A stretch of DNA of 64,000 bases, taken from contig OX637296.1 of the NCBI GenBank assembly GCA_951799445.1, forward strand, positions 10,168,001 to 10,232,000. The letters run 5' to 3'. Positions 32,986 through 43,070 of this stretch are shown one piece after another. Source of the DNA: Pseudisothecium myosuroides. Taxonomy: Eukaryota; Streptophyta; Bryopsida; Hypnales; Lembophyllaceae. The position numbers and the translations under genes are program-made. The notes beneath the pieces are model-generated. The model was not told where the DNA came from and did no database searches. It saw nothing but the letters and a program-made list of their open reading frames with translations. Numbering within the stretch: the stretch's first letter is position 1; each line of letters starts with the position of its first letter.

Positions 32986-33928
32986 CACACTGAAAGATTA
33001 TAATATTTGATCAGGAGGGTGTTAGAACTATGAATTTTTTTTTATTCTTTAGGCATGTCAAGTCTAAGAAGTTGGTCACTAAAAAGATATGAGGTTATAG
33101 GGCCTAGTATGCACAAACCCAATCATTTTTTGTTTTTTCAAAATATATTCTACAATTTTTTTAAATGAATTTCTAATGCGATTTTTTCTACAAGATCTAG
33201 TGTATTTGAGGCTCATCTCCAAGAGCCCTCAATACTACCAGAAGGCAAGATTGCAATGGGTATCCTTGTGCAAAATCTTGAACTGAAAAATCATAATCCT
33301 TCATTTTGAAGATCGGCTTTTTGATCCTAAAACAGGACTTCAAGAAGAGTTCTTAAAAAATATAAACTACTAAAAATAGAAATTTGGTTGGATTTGGCTT
33401 AACTTCAAAGTTCTTGAAGCACCCCAATCTGGTGCCTCGGGCAGTTAGGGGATAAAAAGCTGCAACCATGACTGTGTCTCCATCAATTTCAAAAGAAAAT
33501 GGAAACTATTGTAGATTTTTTAATGTACTAAAAAAACAAATACTCCAAGAACATCCATTCCTAGAAAATTATATTGTGAATGCATTCACTGATGATAGAG
33601 CACACAGACTACAACAAATTTATGAACAAATTGAAGATTGAAATCATGGAGACTTCACACAAAGAACTTCCTCAAGTTTTGGAGGTTTCGAGTTTTAGGG
33701 TAGGGGGTGTTAAATGATTCCTGAGTAATATAGAGCGTAGCCTAAGACAGAGAGACTTTGATGAATTGATATATTTAAGGTGAACAACCAAATTCAATTG
33801 CACTGTGAATGGATGCTACGATGAACCATGACATCGACACATACAGACGCTGAACATTACAAATGGAAGCACAAGACGTATGCGGGTGAAAAGAATTCAA
33901 ACAGAAAATCCAGGAGATATTGAAATTA
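32986..33928. other. Intergenic with one small frame
   Basis: An ATG frame of 57 codons at 33468-33641 contains YCRFFNVLKKQILQEHPFLE, of unknown family and possibly a gene fragment. Around 33690 a polypurine tract (GGGTAGGGGGTGTTAAATG) resembles the 3' edge of a retroelement, but no LTR could be delimited. Confidence 0.3.
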
Positions 33929-35212
33929 TCAAAAAGAAAAAGTCGAGGAACTGCCAGAAGATGCTGGACTTGGTTCCATATCAACGTCTGCCTTGTCATC
34001 AATCAAACGACAAACACGTCTACGAAAACATCTACCACTGCAAGAGGAGGTCGGAGAAGATTCCGCCGCCTGCAACTTAGCGACGTCTGCGTCCCACGGC
34101 ACCATGAAATAGTCTTTGGCCGGAGAACGGAGTAGAGTGATCACTCTGACCAAAACGAGTTTGTGTTAATGAATTGATCACAAACAGAAGACAGAGAAAT
34201 ATTAGGATCAAGTAGGAGACGTACTTACTAAATCTATTCTTTTTAGTGATATGGCAAATAGGGACGTCCAGTGCAATCTTTGGTGGAGTCTCGGAAGCAG
34301 GAAGTTGAACTGGAGCTGTAGCTTTGACCTGGTGGAACTGTTGCAACTTATCCCGGAAGATGACGGTGTCGTCTTTGAGGGCCGCAATATGTCGTCCAAT
34401 AATTTTGCAAGCTCAAATAGAATTACCTAAATTTGGATGAAGGAATTTAGTTTTATAACTGATAAATGAGAGAAATTCATCACGAGAGAATAGAGTACTC
34501 ACCAAGAAAAGCAAATGCATCGAGGATGATGGATCCTAGCTATGTGAAAGCCTTGATCAGCATTTGAAGGAAAACTGGATCCTTCTCACGGGCGCCTCTC
34601 CACGGAACAGATCCATTCATGGATTGAGAGGCCGCAGAGGTGAAATTGAATAACACATCGGATTCAACAACTCCCATTCCGAACTCCGCTAGTGATCCAT
34701 CGGCCACTATTGTGAATTTGCTAGCATCCATGGCTCGGTGAATGAAGAGCTGAACTCGGAATCCTCTGCTTTGAAACTGGAGATTGCAATGAAATTGAAT
34801 TAGAACAGGCGAAAACTATGACACAGTCCAGTGAATTCCGTAATTGATATGAAACAGTAGTTACCTTATTTGCTGAGTTGTAATAAGATGCAAAGGGTAG
34901 GTCATTAATCCCCCACCACTCTTGATGCAGAATGAAGTTGTAGCCGTTTGCATAGGACAGCACATCTGTCTGGATCTGTGGAACATCAGGGACAAACAAC
35001 AGAATTGCACCCGCACCGTGAAGGAAATGTTCCGCAAACTCAAAAACACTTTTAGTGTGTTGCTTAGAGTATTCATTCCAGACAGGGACATCGTCGGGTT
35101 TCTCAGAAATGGATGGAACCCAAAGCCCATCTTTAATATCGCCAAGAATAAAATCAAAGCCACTATGCGGACAAGACTTATTCAAAGCCTTAGCACCGTC
35201 TTCTTTCTTCAC
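33929..35212 (-). pseudogene. Beta-class DNA amino-methyltransferase-like gene, decayed
   Basis: Four exons join in frame by GT-AG signals: 34865-35212, 34503-34776, 34229-34426 and 33929-34143 (345 codons in all). Exon 1 has the position of catalytic motif IV (GFDFILGDIKDGLWV) followed by FAEHFLHGAGAILLFVPD. Exons 2 and 3 carry the SAM-binding motif I region (LIKAFT, stop, LGSIILDAFAFLG|NSI, stop, ACKIIGRHIAALKDD). Motif IV before motif I is the order of beta-class N4-cytosine/N6-adenine methyltransferases. The DPPY signature is replaced by DIKD, and two in-frame stops (TAG where CAG, TGA where CGA would fit) interrupt motif I. The N-terminal start is missing: exon 1 has a clear 3' splice site (TGTCCAG|G) but no upstream exon was found. 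The tail is Ser-rich. Family assignment is by motif recognition only. Confidence 0.65.
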
Positions 35213-35699
35213 CTGGACATTAAAAAAGATGAAATTGTTTAGTTGAAAATGACATAACTAATATCCACTGAGTACCCACTTGCCGCTGACAGCAGAAAAA
35301 GAGAAAGACTGTCCCAGCAACGCGACCTCGACACTAACGGAGAATCAAAAAGTCCCGACAACACCAGGGTGGAAGTCCACTAATAGGAGCCACTAGTAGA
35401 CGTTAATTGACTTCTTTGGACAAATGGTTTAGTGCTTATTAGGCAATTTAACGGGCAGTTGAATGGGCAGCTGGATGGACAATTTATTTAATTGAACATG
35501 TTTAAGACACCTATCACCATGTCAGCCCGGAAGAGTTGAATGGTAATTTTTGAATTTTTTCCCGTCTGTCGTCGTCTCTCTCCGGAGTCCGCACCCGAGT
35601 CTGTTTTTGCGTGGTCTGGGAACTTGGTGTCGCCTCTGTGCGCGTGGCGTGGAATGCTGTTGTCGCCGAGTGGATTGTTGTTGTTTGGAGTTGTATGCG
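35213..35699. promoter_or_regulatory. Shared head-to-head upstream region
   Basis: About 490 bp between the decayed methyltransferase-like gene (minus) and the RING-like gene (plus). It contains short tandem GGGCAGTTGAAT/GGGCAGCTGGAT units at about 35452-35480. A bidirectional promoter is possible, but I see no clear TATA box. Confidence 0.3.
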
Positions 35700-38600
35700 A
35701 TGGACGACACAGGGATATGTAGGGAGAGTTTAGGGACGGAGGAGAAACAAGTGCGCCGAGAGAGTTTAGGGAAAGATTTTGAGAAAAAGCTGAATATCAA
35801 GCCAGAGTTTAGTATTCAAAAGTGCAAAGAGGAGATTGCCTTGTACAGCGCACAAACCGAGAGGTTTTTCCAAGAGGAATTGGGGTTAAGTAGCGTAGGA
35901 CTGAATCCTAAGGTAGCTGCCGAAGTTGCTTTCATCACTGACGCGGATGTGGAGGATCTGTTTGGAAAGTGCTCTAAACTGCACACCACAAACACTTTCT
36001 TGTCAGCGGATGCAAGAAAAGACTTGATGGAGCTTTACTCAAAGATTTATGGATCTCGGTCAGTCACAAACAACAAGTTTGCTGGCTGGCTCGTGAAGCG
36101 GTACATTGCTACTTTGAAGAAGAAGAAGGTTAATTGGGCTTTGGCAGCTTCAACAATTGCTACGGAGAAAGCAGATCGAGCGCATCAAGTCTTGCTTTGG
36201 CTCTTGAATCCAGAGTGCAGTGACGACGCAATTGCCAGTGGCTTCAAGCACAGTACTTGCACATCCCAGCGCGGCGGGATTAGTGGCCGCAATATGGGAG
36301 CGATCGTCAAAGGAGAAGGAGCTGAGGTGAGGCCAGGGAGCAATTCATCAGATTTAGGGTTGAGAAACCTTTGTCCTTATGGGGTATCATCTAATGATTT
36401 AGATGTAGTTTGGGGTGTTAGTGAAATTGAGAGTGAGCTTCTTTTGATTGCCACGAGTAAAGTCAGATACGTTGAGGCTGATTACAAGAAGATTTCAGAT
36501 AAGCTTGTTGGAATCAAGTTCACCATGGATGATCGGAGAGATACCGCAAAGGAAGACGAAGAAAAAGTTGGGCAAGTCCAATCAGACTTAGAGAGAGCTG
36601 CAAAGGCGGTTCTGGAGATGGAGTTGCAGGTGGGTTTTAGGATTTAGGTTTGTTCAGAACTTCCCATTTCCTTGTCCTTTGTTCGTGTGGATTTGTTAGG
36701 GTTTAGGATTTTAGCTTCAGTTTTTTTTTGGCGCTCACTCTTGCACTGCTATCTCTGTGTGTAGGCTAGTGGCATCTCCGTGGGCTCAGCTGACCACGAG
36801 GACTTTGCACAAAAATTAGGGATCTTGAGGGATGACAGAGATTCTGTTGAAAGAAGGCTGGACGTTTCTCGGTCCGTAGCAGAGTCCAGCCGAGACAGGG
36901 CGATGAAGGGGGCAAACATCTATCAAGATATCAAAGAAGAGCAGACGAGAGCAGAGTCTGATCTAGAAATTCTAAGGAGGGAGATTATCGAAATGAAAAG
37001 ACATGCTGCTGCTGTGGAGGATCAACGTCTAGAGATGGAAAAAGGAGGAGGGCTGTCATTGTGGCCCAAGCCAGCTCTCCATCCGGCAATGACAGATGAC
37101 CTACATCAAAGCATAACAACCTTGCAATTACATCCATGTGTTTTTTGCAGCCGAGGTTATCCATACTTTGACATTGTGATTGCTTCGTGCAAACATATTT
37201 ATCATATCTTCTGTGCAGCTGCCCTTGCCAAAGTGGACAATCGGTGCACCCGCTATGGAGAGGTTTTTCATCCTCATTGGTGGCAAAACTTTGGCTTCCG
37301 AGGTGCATATTCAGGATTTGAAGAAGAGAGGGAGAGGTTGGATTTATCGGCAAAGGAAGAAGAGTTGCGGCAAGCTCTGAAACAGAATGGCAGCCGTCAT
37401 GTGATGAATTGTAAGCCTCAAGCTTATCTCATGATGTACGTACTACTGTATTGCTCTTCCTTTAGTTAGCTTATATTGCTTTGATTGCTTATGAGAAGGA
37501 CATTCAGTCTTCACATAAGAACAATTTAGTGCTTATGTTCTGGTGGCAAGTGTAGCATACTGCTTTTACATGAACTCCTTTTGCAAATGGTTGGTACAAT
37601 GTACCCAAGTACTTTTCCACGACCACATGTTGCTTACTGGTTCTGATGGGACTGTTCCTGCTTAGAATTGAAGTGCTTATTGCTTATTTGACGAGCATAG
37701 TGCTTACTGGTTCTGATGGTGTCGTTCCTACTTAGAATTGAAGTACTTATTGCTTATTTGACGAGCATGGTGCTTAGTGGTTTTGATGGGGTCGTTCCTG
37801 CTTAGAATTGAAGTGCTTATTGCTTATTTTGACGAGCGTGGTGCTTAGTGGTTCTGATGCGGTCATTCTTGCTTTGGATTTAGGGTGCTTATTGCTTATT
37901 TGACAAGCGTGGTGCTGATGTAATGAAGAGGGTGCTTAGTGGTGCTAGTGGGTGCTTTGTATTACTTAGAGTTGCTTATTGCTTATTCCGAAACTGCTTC
38001 ACTCATTCGGCATTGCTTTACTGTTCCTTGTTGCTCATTCAACAAGCACTTGACTCATTTGATAGTCCTTTTAAGGTGGGCAGTGCTTCAGAGTTGCGAC
38101 TTGCTTATTCAAGAAGCAGTTCACTAATTTGGGGCTGTTGCTTTGCTCATTCCGCACTAGTTTAGTATTGCTTCTTACTTACCCTATACCGTGTTTTGCA
38201 TACAGGGTCTCAGTCAAGTCTGAAGCATTCTGATTGGGGTTCAAGTGGCTCCATTCAACGAAGTTTTGATCCTATCTGTAGAGGACGAAGCACGGCCACA
38301 GCAGGAGTGCAGAGGCTGCCATCCCTTGCGAGTATCACTCCATCTGAGGAACCAGACACTACTGACATAGGACTCACGGTTTCAAACTCGAGACTACAAG
38401 AAGTGGATTCTCCTGTGAAGAATCACAAAGGAGACCAAAGGGCAAGTGAAGTTGAATGCGTCACTTTCAGTGGAGGTACGTACATTATTTTTCAGTTAGA
38501 TTCAGGGTTCAAGGTTTAGAGTAGAATGCAAAGAGAAATGCCAATGACATTGATGAAATCATTCACTGTACGTACTTTTGACAGAAATCGTGGTGGTGGC

Positions 38601-39088
38601 GACGGAAGGACACCAATGTGGTAAGGGCTCTTGCAGCGTACTTGATTTTGGACGGAAAGGGGAGGTAGGACTTTTTTAAGTTTCCTTGTGAGGTTTCAGG
38701 CTTCAGGCTGCAATTGGCTGACGTGTTTTTTCAACACTGTGTTTGTACAGAGAATTCAGAACTTGGTAGTGACTCTTAGCTTCTTCACATTCCGAGGCTT
38801 AGAGTTACACTTCTGAAGAGACCTGCAGATTTGCCATTTGACAATGGAGATGGGAGGAAAAAAGTAGCTCTAAATAGCTTAGGGGAGAAGGCTGCAAAAA
38901 TGGCAAGCGAGATTGGGGATAACGTTGAATCAACTGGTCAAGAAATGGTAGAGTGTAGGCCTTTGAATTCACCCGTAGAGAAGGATAAGCCCAAGGCAAA
39001 GATTACTAAGAGAAAGGCACGGGAGCAGCCCCCATGTACGTCTGCAGGTAGAGTTGCTACTCGAGCCGAGATGAAAAGAAGATACTGA
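35700..39088 (+). CDS. Coiled-coil protein with RING-like zinc motif
   Basis: Five exons keep one frame: 35700-36629, 36765-37410, 38206-38475, 38585-38664 and 38780-39088, with GT-AG introns, giving 744 residues and no internal stop. The start is GCGATGG. Residues about 280-400 are heptad-like and charged (ETAKEDEEKVGQVQ-type, then ERRLDVSRSVAESSRDR), so a coiled coil is likely. At about residues 435-475 there is C-x2-C, a gap of 13, C-x-H-x2-H-x2-C, then C-x3-G, followed by VFHPHWWQNFGF. This is a RING-H2-like arrangement whose last ligand is not obvious. The C-terminus is basic (KPKAKITKRKAREQ), possibly a nuclear localisation signal. It may be an E3 ligase or a structural zinc protein. 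Exon 5's acceptor (CTTAG|C) is the least certain. Confidence 0.65.
37640..37935 (+). repeat. Tandem repeat of about 80 bp in intron 2
   Basis: Four imperfect units built from GAATTGAAGTGCTTATTGCT, TATTTGACGAGC and GGTGCTTAGTGGTTCTGATG. They lie within the 795-bp second intron of the RING-like gene. The rest of the intron (to 38200) repeats shorter TTGCTTATT words. Confidence 0.75.
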
Positions 39089-40045
39089 CTTCTACCTTTG
39101 GCTGTGAAAGATTCAAGCTCCCTTTCTGTGCAGTTTGAGGCCTCTTTTTTGCAGTCTAGTGATTGTTTGCCGTTTGTCTGCTGAAGTGTAAAAAAAGAGT
39201 CTATTTTGGTTTCAGCCTCCCATGTCAAGAGCAGAAGCTGTCGTGGTATGAAATAGGTGTTAGAAAATGGATTAAGCTGATGTCTGTGAATCCACTTAAA
39301 GTGGCGCAGTCTTGAGTATCAGCAGCTGACGGTGCAGGCATTTCCACCAAAAAAATGCGGTTTACACTACCAGGTATTAGAAGCCCAATGCATTTTTTGA
39401 AATCACGACTTATACTTGTTTTGCTCTGCTCTTCATGGTAATGCTCTTAGTTGGAGGGGGAATTCAAAGTGACTTTTTTGTATAGGTGGCAAATATGAAT
39501 TAGACAATGCCATACTTACATGGCAATTTCTAATGTGGCAATTTCTGACGTGGCAATTTACAGAAACGTCTTTTCAGTTGTACTTGGATGTATTAATTAG
39601 TATTCATTAGGAAAATCTGAATATAATCTTTGTGAAATTTAATTTCAATGGTTGGGATATTTTACTAAAATATTAATGTTACATCTAATTGAAACCTATC
39701 ATTGTAATTAGGCCCAATGGTGCTGCTCATAGTCCAGGAAAATGTGGTTCAAATTCGGCCATGATTCCAACTTGATTCCTGTACGTGCTGAAATAACTTG
39801 TAAGTGTTATTTTATATGATGTGTTTTTGGGTGCAGGTACATCCCTGTGGTCCAGTGAACGCTCTCATGCTGTGGAATGCAAGCGCAGGTACGTTCTTGT
39901 CGTTCAATGCTCCAGTTTGTATAAATTGGCAGAACTCTAGATCAGTTGCCCACTGGTAGGGCCGTAGCATGATGTAGAGGCAGATTTGTAAAAGCAACTG
40001 TGTCGTGTTTGTCGTGAATTCGACTTCCGTCATTGGAGATTCAAG
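39089..40045. other. 3' flank of the RING-like gene and 5' flank of the B3 gene
   Basis: No additional gene recognised. Three short tandem units of GTGGCAATTTCTxAxGTGGC lie at about 39519-39556. A GTGCAG|GTAC acceptor-like site near 39830 might belong to an untranslated leader exon of the B3 gene. Confidence 0.35.
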
Positions 40046-40744
40046 ATGTCCAAAATTGGGAGTGGAAGCAGCCGAAGGGGTGACGCCGATGGACTAGCGC
40101 TCGGCGGCTCAACATCCTTCGAGAGGACGGTGAAGAAGTCCACCTTCGCTTGTCTGGTAGCTTCCTCTGCTTTGTGTTAACAACTGGTCACTTTAATTAC
40201 GCAGCTCCTTGGTTTGGGTAACTCTCTCTTGTGCATCCCGGTATCCTGCATTTCCTGAAATTAGCTTTCGTTTCTTGCTTCTTGCGTGGTTGCATGGCTG
40301 AATTTGCACTTTGCTTCTTGCGTGGTTGCACTGGTGTACTTGTACGCTTTAGGGTCAGCTGCTGTAGATTCCTGGAGGAATTGTGCTTCGAATTTGGTCG
40401 TGAATTAGGGAATTTAGGATTTGGGCATTGTTGTGTAACTCAGTCGCACAGCTCACTAGTTTCGGCGATGTGAGTTTCAGACGGTGCCTACGAGGTTTGT
40501 ACGCGACTACGGAAACGACTTCACCAAGTACGTAACAATTGAATCTTCCGAGCAAGACCACGTCGAATGGGACGTCACAATTACTATGATCTTCAATCGG
40601 AAGGGAGAGGCGCAGCTGAAATTTGGAAGAGGATGGAAGGACTTTGTCTCCGGCCACTGCCTAATCGAAGGCAATCGCTTGATCTTCAGCCTATACAACA
40701 AGTCGAAGTTTCATGTCAGTATTGTTCGCAAGAGATGCCATTGA
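40046..40744 (+). CDS. Small B3-domain DNA-binding protein
   Basis: Two exons, 40046-40156 (37 codons, ending CTG|GTAGCT) and 40481-40744 (after TTTCAG|), both in phase 0, give 124 residues. Exon 2 is a B3 domain: VPTRFVRDYGNDFTKYVTIE, then VEWDVTITM, LKFGRGWKDFVSGHCLIEGN and LIFSLYNKSKFHVSIVRK. B3 domains bind the DNA major groove through two loops, and small single-B3 proteins of this kind resemble the REM group of plant transcription factors. Exon 1 is Ser/Gly-rich with a short basic stretch. The whole protein is little more than the domain, so it may act with partners or be a shortened paralogue. Confidence 0.75.
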
Positions 40745-42000
40745 GGGCCGCTTAGGTTTCAACTTCGAGCTGGACCGCGCCGTTTTTGGAGCTTGCATGG
40801 CGACAACGTTTTGGAACCCTGCACGTCGACCTTTGTGGTAGTTTTATGGGAAATCGGTTGTTGCTAGCAGGGAATAGGGGTTCACAGTAAAAGCACCATT
40901 TTTGGTGGCTGAGGATTTATATACACTTTGTATAGGTGCTAGCTTGCATTGGCTTCAGGGTATAGAAAGGAAGGACTAAATACTTGGAGTGGCTCCTGGG
41001 AAGAGCAGACATTGCTGTGCTTATAAGCATACCACCCTAAATCGCATGCTCAGTTTTTGGATACACTATGAAGTGAAATACAGATATTTTATGGATTCAT
41101 TGCCGCCTTTGTACTCTGCAGTTGGCAGTCGTTGGGTTCTATGTTGAATGTCTCCAATTTCTCCCCCGTTTGCTCGTCTTTGTTGGATGAATCTGAGACT
41201 TGCTTGTACTGTACCAAGCCCAAAATGACTCTCAGTTAACATGAATTACAGAGCAACAACTGCGTGTCTATTTTTGTAATGTCCAGGTGGTTTGAAGCTG
41301 TAATTGGATCCCTTGAAGGGAATGTAGTGGAACTTGAATTCACAGCTGGACTTTGCATGTTTGCTTTGGTAATGTCCATGTGCTTTGAAGGTGTCATTGG
41401 ATCCCTTCACTGGAGGTGAACTTCAATTTAAAGCTACACTTTACTTCACTGCAATATAGGTGAACTTGAATTTGAAGCTTACATTTACTTCACTAAAATA
41501 TGGGTGAACTTGGGTTTGAAGCAGTGATCTCAAAACTGGTTCAGTGTTTTTAGCCTAATGTTCATTTCTGGAAGAGTTCTTTTGAATTTACATTGAGGGC
41601 CAAAAAAATTAAGTAGAAACTGAGTGAAATTTCACATAGATTTGAGATCGCTGGTTTGAAGCTTTCCTTATCTTCACTTAACTTTGGGTATTTTTGTTGG
41701 CTCCCAAGATTTTAATGTTCTAAGTTAGTATGCAATTGACTTGACTTACTTCCAATTTGGTTTTCCATCTTGTTTGTAATTTTCCTTTGCATATTGGTTA
41801 GCATTTGTTGGGTTTTGGGGGCGATCTATTTGGTGGTTATAATTAGTCAACCAATTGCAACATATAATGTTTGGATCGCCCTTGCATATAACAGGTTCAG
41901 TCCAAGTAACGATAATATTTAGGGTCGTGGTGGTGTTGACTGTCGTATGCGCAATCTAGGCGTAAGTATCCTTAACACCAAAAAGATGATAAGATAACAC
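40745..42000. other. 3' flank of the B3 gene with tandem repeats
   Basis: Two units of about 100-115 bp at 41277-41410 share TAATGTCCAxGTGxTTTGAAG and ATTGGATCCCTT. Two shorter units follow to about 41525 (GGTGAACTTGAATTTGAAGC, TTTACTTCACT). No coding sequence is recognised. Confidence 0.5.
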
Positions 42001-43070
42001 AAAATATCGTCCCAGGAGATTCTAGTATGTTTCAGCAAGCTGAGGAGTATCCGGGTCGTAATCCAAACAACAAAACCCCAAGCAACACCTCTTTCTTTTC
42101 CTATTTCTTACACAATGGTCTTCCGGATCTCAATCCGGATCTACCCCTTTCCGTTTTCCGGTTTGATCCGGATTCTGGGTCTCACTTCTTAACTTCAACT
42201 GGTTTTCTATTCCCCTGTTTTACCCTCAGGGTGTCCGCATTTGATCTTTAGAGGGGTAGGAACGCACCACTCATAGACATCTATTTCTCTGCACAAAACT
42301 TCACACTAAACAATCCTAACCGAGTTTTTATTGTAGAATAGAGAAAGTAATAATCCTCACAATTCCCCGGGTAGCTTGCCCGGAAAACAGGTCACTCAGA
42401 ATTGCATCCTTCCATTTCTACTACAACGACAGATCAAGACAGCCGGAACTGAAAGAGATTCGTGCATCTATCTACCAGACTGATCCTATGGTTGGCAGAC
42501 CTTCCGGTGAGTGGGATTTTCCGCTGGCGGTCGCTTATCTCCGCTCGGAACCCTCCTTGGATTCCGGACTCGCATCCGCACCACTCCTTAGAACCGGATC
42601 ACCGTTACGGCAATTTAAAGGTACCACGCGCAAGTCCTTACTCACAAGTCTAGTAAAGTTTCCTCACAAACTTACTCGCTCAAATCAGGTCCAACTAAGT
42701 CTCAACCTGGATTCCCCCTCATCCGCCCTCTCTCACACTTAGACACTCATAAACGACTCAAGAAAACGCACACATAGCCAGAAATCCGAATGTCCACTTA
42801 GTGGCTCAGATTAGAGAAAAGAGAATATGAACATAAACTAATGCACACAAAATGGGCAAGGCTGGAATGAAAGGGCAACAAGCTGCCCTCCACTTAAAAA
42901 GCCCAAACAAAAAGCCCAAAAAAGAACACCTGAAAATCCAGGTGACCAATCAGTAACCAACCGTAATATCCGGAAAGTTCAAAGTCAACTACTCCTAAGA
43001 ATCCGGAACCGGGCCCCACGCACGGAAAATCCGCTCCAGATTAAAAATCCTAATACTGCAAACATATTAA
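42001..43070. other. 3' flank of the gag-like frame, CCGGA-rich
   Basis: Many CCGGAT and ATCCGG words, as in the adjoining gag-like frame. It is probably the non-coding remainder of the same element. I could not find LTRs or terminal repeats. Confidence 0.35.

Noticed and set aside
33690..33720. Polypurine tract and LTR start of a retroelement
   Set aside because: GGGTAGGGGGTGTTAAATG fits a tract, but no second LTR, primer site or coding domain could be tied to it.
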